Source: Mesotaenium endlicherianum (lineage: Eukaryota; Streptophyta; Zygnematophyceae; Zygnematales; Mesotaeniaceae). From it: a stretch of 22,162 nucleotides of DNA. Where the stretch lies: NCBI GenBank assembly GCA_009602735.1, contig WELA01006442.1:820815-842976 (forward strand), read 5' to 3'. Of this stretch, positions 8,960-18,200 are shown piece by piece; within the stretch, counting starts at the first letter, position 1; each line of letters begins with the position of its first letter. The position numbers were made by a program, and so were the translations under genes. The notes beneath the pieces are model-generated. The model was not told the DNA's origin. It did not search any database and saw only the letters and a program-made list of their open reading frames with translations.

Positions 8960-11393
8960 GTAAGTAAAGCTTCTGTATGACGATTCTTTATATGTACATA
9001 CTGAACACTGTAGCTAGTGCATGATGAGTATGAAGTTGTACGTAAACTTCTGAACGCCCTTGACGGATAGCAATTCGTCCAGCTTATAGGCGTGAGTAAT
9101 TAGTTGGGGTCATGTACAAACTTGTTTTTGTTTTGAACTTCTCGACTCAGTTGTGATGAAGTTTCTTCGGAAATACTAGGTACTGACATGTTCTGAAGAT
9201 AATTTGTCTTCTGCTGTTTTAGCTGGTAAGAGGCATGGGTCAATAAGCCATGTAGGCTAGCAGGCTTGTCCACATTTGTTGGTTCTTTGTTGCCTGACAG
9301 CAAAATACATATATTCTTGATGCTTATGGCTGGACAGTGCCGAGCTTTTAAATTTTCAGCTTGAAGCTTAGGCTCATTTATGGTGCAGTGTTGCATTCTC
9401 GGCATGAAAGCTGCCTCTGACCTTCAGCATGCTGCTTTGGCCTGTGATGTCATCAGAGCAAGTACATCGTGGCACTGAAGGTACTCTTTAAGAATCAGCT
9501 TCAGGAGTCTCAGGTGGAGCACCAGCTGCGAAGAGAGATAGAAATTCAGAGCCATCTCAGACATCCTAACATCCTACGACTTTATGGGTACTTTTACGAT
9601 CAGGTAAGGCACGAAGCTTGCACGAAGCCTTCACCTCACCAGCTGTTCGGGGAAGCAGGAAGAATGGACTGGTGTCACCTGCTCCAAGCAAGCTGTTGCC
9701 TGCGGAAGCTTCTGATGTACTTCTTTACTTATGGAGGGTGAGCTAGTGTGGAGAATATACTCATCAGAATCAATAGAGAGCATCAACCATGTTTGAAAAT
9801 CTACAAGTTAGCATGACTTGTACTGCATTGCAGTTTCGTATTTTAGTTATAGGATATACATGTGCAGAGGAAGCCAGCCTGATCCAAAATGCCCCAAAGC
9901 CTACGAATTCTGTGTGCCAGCATCCTTCTAGTTCGATCTTTGCGGAACCTTGTCTTTCTTCAGGTCATACATCACATTAGAGCACCTAAGTAGAGCACCC
10001 ATGGCCAAACTTAGGGAGGTGCAACTATGAACAGCTTGAACCATCTCCCTCTGCCTACACCGCTGTGAAACAAGGTTCTCAAGCAGAAAGTATATGACAG
10101 GTTGCAAAATGGCGGTACTAGAAAGTGTGATTGACTTGAACTGCTGATGTGATCTTCACGTGCAGTTAGGGGAAGGAATTTGCTGCTGGTCTTCAACCCT
10201 TTAGTCTAGTGCAAGAGCTACATTCACCTAAGCAATGCTCAAAGGAAGAATGTGCCAGAACGATCGAGCCTGACAAGATGCCCGCTGTGGGTGTGTGTGT
10301 GTGTGTGTGTTGTGTGTGTGTGTGAACAGAACCGAGTGTACTTGATCCTGGAGTATGCAGCCAAGGGGGAGCTCTACAAGGAGCTTCAGAAGGCGCGCTA
10401 CTTCAGCGAGAGGCGAGCTGCCACTGTGAGCTTCTCTCTCAGCTTCATTCCTCGCCTTTCACCTTCACCTTCTTCTGCCTCCTGCAGAAGCGACCTGTCA
10501 GTAGTTCCACTCTTTTGATATCTGCTGCAGTGATCTATCAGTGGCTGTGCTCTTCTGATCTGCAGCAGCTACCTGCCAGCAGCTGTGCTCTTCTTCTCCC
10601 TTAATTTGGACTAGTGATTTGTCAGTCGTTGTGCTCTCCTGATCTGCAGCAGTACCGCTAAAATACGTGCTCTCTTAATCTGCAGCAGTACCGCTAAAAT
10701 ATGTGCTCTCTTAATCTGCAGCAGTTACCTGGTGAGTACCTGTGACCTTTTCATCTGCAGCAGTAATCTGTCGATAGCTGTGCTCCTTAGAAATAATTTG
10801 TCAGTGGCTGTGCTTGGAAGCCAGAAGGGGAGTTACTTTACTGCACCAAGTCAGAGCTTCAGAGCTTCTATACTTCATATAACAAGGACACAGGAGCACT
10901 GTCTGTCTTCTGTTTGCTGGGAGATGCTTGTGAATTCCTGTGTAGCCTGTGAAGTAGCGTCATGCAGTAAGGAGGTTACAGCATTATTAGAAAAAGCTGC
11001 GTCGTGATGCGTGTTATATAGCCTCTCACTATATAAGACTTAGGAAAGGTCTGCACATAAGAGGCTCTTGTAGAAGTGATTGGAGCAAGACTCAGCTGCC
11101 CTACTGCGAGGTGAGCTGACCTGGGCTGACCTGGGCCGAGCCAGGGGGACCTAGACTGAGCTTGGCCGAGCTAGGCTGACATAGGCTGAACTAGGGTCCA
11201 CTTCCCTTCTGCCTGGAGCTTGGAGGTGGAGCCAGCTGTCGAATGTCCTCTTTGGACACTTTAGACCCACATAGAAGGAGAGAGAACCAGCTGAAGGGGC
11301 GCCAGGACACTGGTGAATTTAATTGCCCTGGTCGGCTTATCCTATGCACTGAACCCATCTTGGCTGCCTGTTTTGCCCCCTCCATACACATGT

Positions 11394-11433
<40 letters not shown>

Positions 11434-14400
11434 ATACAGTACGTGGCATCGTTGGCAAAGGCGCTGGCCTACTGCCACTCAAAACATGTCATCCACAGAG
11501 ACATCAAGCCCGAGAACCTTTTGGTGGGCATCAAGGTGTGTGTGTGTGTGTGTAGTGCACGCGTGTGTCTGTGCGCGCGCGCGCTCCTCCCCACTTTCTC
11601 ATGCCAGTCATCCTTCACATCCACTGTAGCACATCTGTAGCAAATCTTAATGGCACTTCAGACCCCAGCAGAGCAGCACTCCTGCTTCCAAGGGATGCCT
11701 GCCAAGAGACTCGCACTCAGCACACTCAGCGCTTTCCGCGCGGAGAGGAGCAGGCTGCTGCCACGCTGGCACGGGGTTTCGCTGTCTTCCACCTTTGAAA
11801 GTGACGGGGTGTCGGTTCTAAAAAGGCAGCTAGCTTCTGCTCTCTACCTGTGAAAGCAGCCAGAGGTGTGGCTGGGTTAGCAGGAGCGCACTGTCTGGGT
11901 GTCAACTGTCTTGCCTTTTGCTGCTGCTCTAGAGGCGTGCCAGGGGCAGGAGGAGCTCACAGCTGTCAGCGTGCCAACTGATAGCAGCAGCCGGGTGGCA
12001 GTCCTTCTGCACCTAGCTCTCTGCCTATGAAGGGCAGCCGGGAGGTGGCACTGTGCCAGGGTGGGGAGGAGATCACAGCTAATCCACCGCTAGCAGCAGT
12101 CGCGTGTTAATTCTTTCGCATTCACCTTCTGCTCTCTGCCTGCAAGGGCAGCCAGAAGTGTGAGGGCAGCCAAATGTGGCTCTCTGCCAAAGGTGGCTCT
12201 GTGCCAGGCATAGGAGGAGCCAAAGCGCTGGAGGACCTTGTAGCTAAGGCCAACCGGTAGCAGCTATTCCCTGCACTGCGCTGTCTTGGGGGGGAGATGC
12301 TGTGCTAGTGCTGGGCTCTTGCAATATCAGAAGTAGCAGGCAAGCTACCAAGCTCAGATCTTTCCTGGGGGAAGTTCTCGCGCACGTGCTTCCTTTTTCT
12401 GCTATGGGTGGGGCAGGCGGGCAGAGTGTGCAGTCTTCGCCTCCTCCTCCTCCTCCTCCTCGTCGTTGTCGTTGCATCCTCACGCGCATGCATCTCTTGC
12501 CGTGTGTGGGTGCAGGGAGAGCTGAAGATTGCCGACTTCGGATGGTCGGTGCACGCGCCCAATAGCCGGCGGCAGACGCTGTGCGGCACGCTGGACTACC
12601 TCCCCCCCGAGATGGGTACGCACGCATACGCCGTACCTCCTGGCCCTGCCTCACTGCTGCTGCTGCTGAGGTTGCTGCTGCTGCTCTAGCTGCTATTGCT
12701 GCTGGTAGTACTGGTGGCGCTGCTGCTCATAGTGCTGCTGCTGCAGCTGCTAGTGGTGTTGCTGCTTGCTGCTGGTCGTGGCACTGCTGCTGGCCCCTCC
12801 CCTCCTCCACTTTGCCTGATTCTCTCTTGGGCTACTACTGCTTGCTGCTGCTGTTACCGCTGGTGGTGCTGCTGCTGCTGCTGCTGCTGCTGCTAGTGTT
12901 GCTGCTGCTGCTGCTGCCGCCGCTGCTGCTCCTGCTGGTGGCGTTGGATGGTGGCCGTGGTGCCAATGCCGGTGCTGGTGCTGGTGCTAGTGCTGGCGTT
13001 GTGGCTGCTGCTGCTGCTGGTGCTGGTGCTGGCGCTGTCGCTAACAGTGACGGTGGTGGCGGCGGTGTTGCTGGTTTGGGGGGGAGCAGTGGAGGGCAAG
13101 GAGCACGACGCGGGCGTGGACGTGTGGAGCCTGGGCGTGCTCTGCTACGAGTTCCTCTACGGGTCACCGCCCTTTGAGGCCGCCGGCCACACGGAGACCT
13201 ACAAGAGGTGTGCCCCTGCCTTGCCTGCCCCTGCCTTACTCCCCAGCCTACCTTGCCTGTCCGCCTTGCCTGCCTGCCTTGCCTTGCCTGCCCGCTTTGC
13301 CTTGCCTGCCCGCCTTGGCTGCCTGTCCTGTCTCTCTCTATCTGCCTGCCTGCCTGCCTTTCTCCCTCGCGCTCTCCTTGCCCTAATGTGTGCCTGCCTG
13401 CCTGCCTGCCTGCCTTGCCTTGCCTGCCTTGCCTGCGTTCTTTGCCTGCCTGCCTGTTGCCCTACTTCTCTCCCTCTCTCTCTGCCTGCCTGCCTGCCTG
13501 TTTCCTCCTTTTCTTTCTCGCGGCCTGCCTGCCTCTCTCCCTCTCTCTCTCTCCCCCTACGCCTGCCTGAATGCATGCCTGCCTGCATCCCTGCTAGCCT
13601 ATGTACCAACTTGTGCCTTCTTCTGGGCTTGGCCATTCTCCATATGTACGACCACCCACTCGAGCACATACACACACGTTCAAGCTCAAGCACACATTGT
13701 ACGCATCATACTTGCATATGCGTAACGACATCTGTCTCCCGCGCACACAAGCAGACGGGACCGCGTAGAACCAGGCAGGCGACCATTGCGAACACCCTCT
13801 CCTCCCCCCGCTCACCTTCCCCAGAAAAAGAAAACCACATCACATACAGGCATACGCATACACATACATATACGGGCACACGCACACACACACACACACA
13901 CATACAGGCACACGTCCATGCACACACACGCACACGACACAAACACATGGAGACAAAGAGAGAGAGAGAGAGAGAGCGGGAGTGAGCGGGAGACACGCAC
14001 GCACTTGCCACGCAGAGGCAGTGACAGATATGCGTCTTATTCGTCTCGACATTTTATTTATCTCTGGCATCATCTCATCCATCGTCATGCAATTTTCACA
14101 CCTGGCAGGATCCTACAGGTGGACCTGATGTTCCCACCCAAGCCGGAAGTGAGCGACGAGGCCAAGGACCTCATCTCCCGGGTGGGTACCCACCCTCCCC
14201 TCAACCCCATACCCCCTCACGCCCCCTCCCCCCCTCCCCCCCTCCCATACGCTGTGCTTCCCCACGCACTACATACTTGTACGTGCACATGCACGCGCGC
14301 ACACACATGCGTGCACGCGTGCACACACTCACTCACACATCCACTCGCATGCATGCATGCACGCGCACAGGCGTGCGCACACACGCATGCACATGCGTGT

Positions 14401-14618
14401 CTCTATCGTCCCCCAAAACATAATGCAAGAGGGGAAGAGTGCTTACCCTTGTGCATGTGCGTCTTTTCCTGTCTATTGACACGTGGCGGCTCCCCGTCCC
14501 TGCATGTCTATGGCAGCTTCTGAAGAAGGAGGCCACGAAGCGGATATCGCTCGCACAGGTGCTGGAGCACCCATGGATTCTCGCCAAAGCAGATTTCACC
14601 GGGAACCATCTCTGCTGA
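8774..14618 (+). CDS. AUR1: Alpha-type plant Aurora Ser/Thr kinase (complete, 8 exons)
   Basis: Joined from 8774-8959, 9457-9603, 10330-10425, 11440-11535, 12516-12615, 13090-13207, 14109-14181 and 14517-14618, all GT-AG, giving 305 residues (Arabidopsis Auroras are about 280-295). Visible motifs: glycine loop GKGKFGNV 48-55, VALK with Lys70, helix C Glu89 in [16 protein letters not shown] 162-169 with Asp164, DFG 182-184, activation loop [16 protein letters not shown] with Thr196, and the C-lobe HPWI near the end. [20 protein letters not shown] and [13 protein letters not shown] point to the alpha clade (AUR1/2, spindle, TPX2-associated) rather than beta (AUR3). Known roles are phosphorylation of mitotic substrates, spindle assembly and division-plane orientation. 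The start is the first in-frame ATG, after an in-frame TAA at 8705, with A at -3. The N-terminal extension is short (about 40 residues), as in plants. The assignment to AUR1 rather than AUR2 is only by clade. Confidence 0.95.
8960..9456 (+). other. Aurora intron 1
   Basis: 497 bp, no notable repeats; nothing coding recognised. Confidence 0.85.
9457..9603 (+). CDS. AUR1: Aurora exon 2
   Basis: 49 codons, [11 protein letters not shown] to LYGYFYDQ, carrying the catalytic Lys and the helix C Glu. Acceptor CATCAG, donor GTAAGG, phase 0 at both ends. Confidence 0.95.
9604..10329 (+). other. Aurora intron 2, ending in a GT tract
   Basis: 726 bp. The frame of exon 2 stays open for about 140 bp into it, without conserved sequence. 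The last 40 bp are a GT microsatellite followed by GAACAG. Confidence 0.85.
10290..10324 (+). repeat. GT microsatellite before Aurora exon 3
   Basis: About 17 GT units with one T insertion, ending 5 bp before the exon 3 acceptor. Confidence 0.93.
10330..10425 (+). CDS. AUR1: Aurora exon 3 (hinge region)
   Basis: 32 codons (96 bp), [20 protein letters not shown] to ERRAAT, phase 0 at both ends. The acceptor GAACAG follows a GT microsatellite instead of a normal polypyrimidine tract; the donor is GTGAGC. Confidence 0.94.
10490..10800 (+). repeat. Tandem repeat with CTGCAGCAG core
   Basis: Units of about 35-65 bp around GTGCTCTCTTAATCTGCAGC. Two adjacent copies of a 37-bp unit containing CAGTACCGCTAAAATA differ at one base (near 10648-10722); outer copies are more diverged and carry GTCAGT(G/C)G(C/T)TGTGCT. 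Confidence 0.8.
11108..11196 (+). repeat. GGCTGACCTGG short tandem repeat
   Basis: About seven imperfect units of (G/C)CTGA(C/G)(C/A)T(G/A)GG, with GGCCGAGC variants, in intron 3. Confidence 0.75.
11391..11432 (+). repeat. GT microsatellite before Aurora exon 4
   Basis: About 20 TG units with one A substitution, ending 7 bp before the exon. Confidence 0.95.
11440..11535 (+). CDS. AUR1: Aurora exon 4 (catalytic loop)
   Basis: 32 codons (96 bp), [16 protein letters not shown] to [14 protein letters not shown], phase 0 at both ends. It is enclosed by GT repeats on both sides: acceptor (GT)n-GCATACAG, donor inside AAG-(GT)n. Confidence 0.94.
11536..11553 (+). repeat. GT microsatellite containing the exon 4 donor
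   Basis: Nine uninterrupted GT units starting with the donor GT itself, followed by mixed GT/GC dinucleotides to about 11582. Confidence 0.93.
11832..12240 (+). repeat. Long-unit tandem repeat (GCTCTCTGCCTG / GGCAGCCAG)
   Basis: Three recognisable starts of TTCTGCTCTCT(A/G)CCTG or AGCTCTCTGCCTATG at about 11836, 12016 and 12127, each followed by (A/G)GGCAGCC(A/G)G and, later, GTGCCAGG and AGGAG(G/A)AG. Copies differ in length and are diverged. Confidence 0.65.
12516..12615 (+). CDS. AUR1: Aurora exon 5 (DFG and activation loop)
   Basis: [13 protein letters not shown] to [11 protein letters not shown] plus the first base of a Val codon. Acceptor GTGCAG at 12515, donor GTACGC at 12616, phase 1. 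Human Aurora A has two Thr in this loop; here Gln195 replaces the first and Thr196, the activating one, is kept. Confidence 0.93.
12616..13089 (+). other. Aurora intron 5
   Basis: 474 bp, dominated by a CTG triplet array; donor GTACGC and acceptor GGGGAGCAG with no normal polypyrimidine tract. The frame open through it is leucine-rich only because of the repeat. Confidence 0.88.
12652..13065 (+). repeat. Interrupted CTG triplet array
   Basis: Dense (CTG)n interrupted by CTA, TTG, GTG and CCG triplets. The longest pure run, nine CTG units, lies at about 12868-12895. The right part changes to GGTGCTGGTGCTGG. Confidence 0.92.
13090..13207 (+). CDS. AUR1: Aurora exon 6
   Basis: Completes the Val codon and reads [20 protein letters not shown], then [10 protein letters not shown] and TETYK plus AG of an Arg codon. 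Acceptor GAGCAG, donor GTGTGC, phase 2. Confidence 0.92.
13212..13600 (+). repeat. TGCC/CTGCCTTGCC repeat array
   Basis: Tetra- and pentanucleotide units (TGCC, TTGCC, CTGCC) with CTCTCTCC interruptions; long ORFs across it in all frames are products of the repeat. Confidence 0.92.
13838..13978 (+). repeat. CA and GA microsatellites
   Basis: Mixed CATACA and CACACA repeats to about 13940, then an uninterrupted AG run at about 13957-13977. Confidence 0.9.
14109..14181 (+). CDS. AUR1: Aurora exon 7
   Basis: Completes Arg248 and reads [20 protein letters not shown] and LISR. Acceptor GGCAG at 14108, donor GTGGGT at 14182, phase 0. Confidence 0.92.
14182..14516 (+). other. Aurora intron 7
   Basis: 335 bp with C-runs near 14220-14245, then alternating purine-pyrimidine sequence. 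Donor GTGGGT, acceptor GGCAG. Confidence 0.88.
14278..14402 (+). repeat. Alternating purine-pyrimidine CA/GC/TG tract
   Basis: ACGTGCACATGCACGCGCGC and similar sequence, almost strictly alternating with few breaks; a class of sequence able to adopt Z-DNA. Confidence 0.75.
14517..14618 (+). CDS. AUR1: Aurora exon 8 with stop
   Basis: [20 protein letters not shown], then [13 protein letters not shown] and TGA. Acceptor ATGGCAG. The spacing to the LISR of exon 7 matches plant Auroras without a gap. Confidence 0.92.
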   Translation, partial: LLKKEATKRISLAQVLEHPWILAKADFTGNHLC

Positions 14619-15025
14619 CCCTCAGCACTCCCTCCTCCTCCTCCTCCCCCCCCTCCACCCCCTGGTCTCCCCAGTCCCCCCTCTCTGACACCTGGCGGTT
14701 TTCTCCCAAGCAAATCATCACCCACTCATGCCCAATCCGCGCTTCTCCCTCTCTCTGTCAGTCTCTCTCTGTCTCTCTGTTCATATCCACCAGCTCCCCC
14801 CGCCTCCTGCCAAGAGGCACCGAGCATTCCTTTTTTTTGACGAGTTGCAATAAGTAGCGGCTGATTACTGCCCGCTCCTAGGGCCCTCCTCATACCCTAT
14901 CATATATGGCCTCCCTCCTCTTCCTCTCTCCTCTCTCCTCTCTCCTCTCTCTCCTAGCTGGTCCCCTCTTGCCCCTCTCACAACTCTACGGCGCAGCACG
15001 ACCAGTCCTCCGTTTGTTTCCCAGA
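14619..15025 (+). other. Probable Aurora 3' UTR / pyrimidine-rich flank
   Basis: Starts at the stop codon and is rich in CTCCTCC, CTCTCTGTCTCTC and CTCTCCTCTCTCC. No AATAAA was seen soon after the stop; the nearest clear AATAAA motifs are at 16327 and 16374, so the 3' end is undefined. Confidence 0.4.
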
Positions 15026-15251
15026 TGTCAGAAGAAGAGCCACAGGCCCCGCTGCAACCTCCGCGCCTTGTGCAGGCTCACATCTGAAAGCGGCTGCGCA
15101 AAAGTTTCGTGAGCAGAGGGAAAGGCAGTGGCAGATGTGGAGGCGGCAGCAGCAGCAGCAGCAGGGGGCAGAGGCAGAGGCAGAGGCACAGGCACTGGCT
15201 GAGGCTGCAGAAGCAGTAGCAGCAGCAGCGGTAGCGGCAACTGTAGAAGAG
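15026..15251 (+). other. Coding-like CAG-rich island, unassigned
   Basis: Preceded by an acceptor-like TTTGTTTCCCAG. One frame reads [29 protein letters not shown] and then an Ala/Glu-rich run to EE before a GTGGGG; another frame starts with MSEEEPQAPLQPPRLVQAH and then stops. The first looks like a charged helix followed by poly-Gln. I recognise no family. It could be an exon of an unseen gene, part of the Aurora 3' UTR or simple CAG repeat. Confidence 0.3.
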
Positions 15252-18200
15252 GTGGGGGAATGGGACCTCTCGTTTGTTTTGGGGCACCGGCCTGCTCGGC
15301 CTTGTTTGCCTTTCCAAAGGGGGGTCGGGAGGGACGAGACCGAGTTTTTCTCCTGTGGCCGATCAGAAGAGCAGTGCGGGACACAGAGGGAGGAGGGGAG
15401 CAGAGACCTCGCAGTGGCTCGAGGCGAGCAGCTGCCTGTGGGCCCCAGTCCTCCATTTTCCCATATTTCCTTGGTCCCTCGGGATGATAGCATGCATCGT
15501 TTTTGGGGGTCGTCCTCGGTTGAATTTGACGGAGGAGAAGTCAGCAGAGCAGGGGCGGGGCTCCCGCTTCTTGGATAGAGAGCTTGCACACTCGTGCAGC
15601 CTGCTGCAGCCCCCGCGCGCTCTCCCGGAGTCTCGGCCAGCTCCCCCTCGCCCCCGTTGGCGCGTGCACAGAGGCAGCCAAGGTGGGAGGGCGGGCGAGC
15701 CTCAGCTCTTCTCGCTAGCGTGCATAGAGGCAGCGGGAGAGGGAGATAGGTCAGCTGCCGGTAGATACTGGAAACAACCTCTCTCTCGCTCTCTCTATTA
15801 CTTTCTTTCTGCTTTTAATTTACTGATTTTTTAAATGTTGACGGGAGCGCAGAGTAGAGCTGGATCGAACACGAATGAAAGTGCCTATTCTGCAAAGCTT
15901 GCGTCATTGCCCTTTTCGTAAAATCCTTTGTGGATTGGAGTTAATTGGGCAGAAATTAACTTCATAGAAGCCAAGAACTTCAGATGTTAGAGGTAGAGTT
16001 GATTAATGGATGGCTAGTTAGGATAGGGAATATGATGCACGCCTTCCCTTCTTGTTCAGTAGCACAGCTTACTAAGTACTAGCTCTTGCAGAGGGTCTAC
16101 TATTTTGCTCTTCAGGGTTCGATTGACTAGGGTATAAGGTAGCAGCAAAGGAACTCGCAGATCAGGAACTTTGATCGGATGGGAGACACCAGTGGGTATA
16201 TCTTCAAATTTACTTCATTGGTTTATGACGTTAATATAGGATAAGCTTCTAAACAATCAGCGCCAATATGTCTCTTTGTAGGACATTAATCTCCGTGGAC
16301 AATAGAGCACAGGCAGATGCGGCGAGAATAAAAGTGCAGGGCGCATACACATGTCCAAACGAAATGAAAGAGAAATAAATGCCTGGTGCGGTGCTATCCG
16401 ACTTCCTCATTTCTCATTACTGACATGCAGCTAGTTTGCGCTTGATTTCAAGTGCTTGTCCAATTCTTCGCCACATGCATGGTAGCACACTGTTGCGTGA
16501 TTGCGATTGACTCTAATTCATGCGTCATCTAGTTGCCCGGCCCTTCTGTGTTCTTTCCAACAGCTCAAAATTTACAGTCTGCAAGCACGTTGGGACTGCC
16601 TCGATCCAGCTCCCAGTTATCCTAGCTTGATTAACAAAAAGTGGCTGCATGAAGACATTCTCCTATGATGTACTTTTGTTCTACCAAAATTATCCCCCTT
16701 CTTTTCATTTCTCTTGTTCCTCGGAAAGATCAATTCATGTAAGATATTTTGATTTTTTTTTTGCGATTAGTTTGACATTCCTTGCTTATTTATTAGATTA
16801 GAAGAGGAAGGTGCAAAGCAAGAACGCTTTTTGGTTCATGACTTGACTCATGTAAGCTATTCACGAACACAAGATTGAAAATTTTAAAGAACAATGTGAG
16901 AAGTTGTGATGATAATTGCACATTATACATTGATTGCATACAAACTAGGTTAAGTACTTGGCCGAACTTTGTCGAATCCATCCTGAAATTGTGCAGGTTA
17001 CAAAATCACAGGAAACAACCCAAAATGATTGCCAAAAAAAAACAATGGGAAGTGATCCCATGTAAATCAGGGGGTGGGTAGAAAATGGACCCACTCTCAG
17101 TTTTCCATCTAGATCGAAATCCCACATGGATTTGTTCCTTTCAATATTTAGATGTGGGATTTGTTGAACAGTAGCCATAAGCTTTTGTACTTGCAAAGTT
17201 TCAAACTCTCAACAAAAGATGGATCTTGTTGACAAAAAAAAAAAATCTTGAAAGTTGTCAAGCTAGCTTTGACAAGTCAACTTTGTTCATTAAGCGCCTG
17301 TTTGCCGTGTGAGAGTTCACATTGGATATGAAGTTCAAAAATGAGAACGACCTGCTTGTGCATATATTTAGAATAATAAGGGTTTGTTAGCTGCAATTTT
17401 TTAGAGAACCCATTTAGTACAACTTGATCACCATAGATTTTGCTTTTATGTCCCTTGAAGGGTAAACCAAGGCAATTGCAAGGAGTAGATGGTAAAAAGG
17501 AGAAAGATACAAGTCAACAATCATCGTACCCTGCCATTTGTGGATTATGTCCATTGTTTTCATTGGTCCAATATCCTAATTGCCTTAGGTCGTCGAAAGT
17601 CGCATTGCACGTCTTCAAAAGTCATTAGGAACCTAGACTTCTTCGATGTTGACTTCTCCACCTTCGCAATTACAAAGAAACCAGTTGCACTGCACATTTT
17701 GTGGACCAATTAGAGACATCCACAAAGACAATCAACAACCACATTTCAGCACCTTTGAAACTTATTGTTGTTCAAATGTACGCTTTTCAAATTAGATGTT
17801 TCAAATTGACTTTCCATCACCTGCTTGCTGTTCACCTGATGCCCACTATGATTATTCTTTCTCTCCTCTTGGCCCTACGCGCTAGATTGACCAAAAGCAC
17901 TACGATCTACCTGTCGACCTGGAAGTTAGCCGCATTTTCTTTTCTCCTGTCAATTCAGGTCAATTCAGGTCGTGTGGGTGGATGTTTTCTTGCGGAGTTG
18001 CATTAATAGAATTTTGTGAGTATTGTACTTGTTTTTCATGTCCATTGTATTTCATAAACTCTCTATAGGAAGTTGTGTCATGCCTGCATCTTATGTGCAC
18101 ATGGTCAGATCTAAGGTTGGCAGGAACGTGAGGGACAACATCTCCTGGAAGAACATTTTAGAAAAGTTGCATGTTGATCAAAGCCGCCGATCAATGTGGA

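Larger units (their letters stand above)
10426..11439 (+). other. Aurora intron 3
   Basis: 1014 bp containing a CTGCAGCAGT-type tandem repeat, a GGCTGACCTG-type repeat and a terminal GT tract. Confidence 0.85.
11536..12515 (+). other. Aurora intron 4
   Basis: 980 bp. Holds the GT donor tract, a minisatellite of 117-176 bp spacing and a CTCCTC run at 12440-12461 near the acceptor. Confidence 0.85.
13208..14108 (+). other. Aurora intron 6
   Basis: 901 bp: CTGCC/TTGCC repeats, then CA and GA microsatellites, then an ordinary 100-bp stretch with a T-rich run before the acceptor. Confidence 0.88.

Noticed and set aside
10490-12240. CRISPR-like repeat arrangement
   Set aside because: Repeats are imperfect, of varying spacing and intronic in a eukaryotic gene; spacers are not unique.
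12581-13177. Leucine- or glycine/alanine-rich ORFs across Aurora intron 5
   Set aside because: Products of the CTG triplet array; kinase motifs join only when the region is spliced out.
12948-13985. 345-codon plus-strand ORF
   Set aside because: Only 13090-13207 is kinase sequence; the rest is CTG, TGCC, CA and GA repeat read through in one frame.
15028-15589. Minus-strand ORFs opposite the CAG-rich island
   Set aside because: Leucine/proline/alanine-rich because of the repeat; no start context, splice sites or motif.
16120-16200. 5S rRNA-like phrase (GATCGGATGGGAGACACC)
   Set aside because: Only a short resemblance to the 3' part of 5S rRNA; the internal promoter and folding arms could not be matched.
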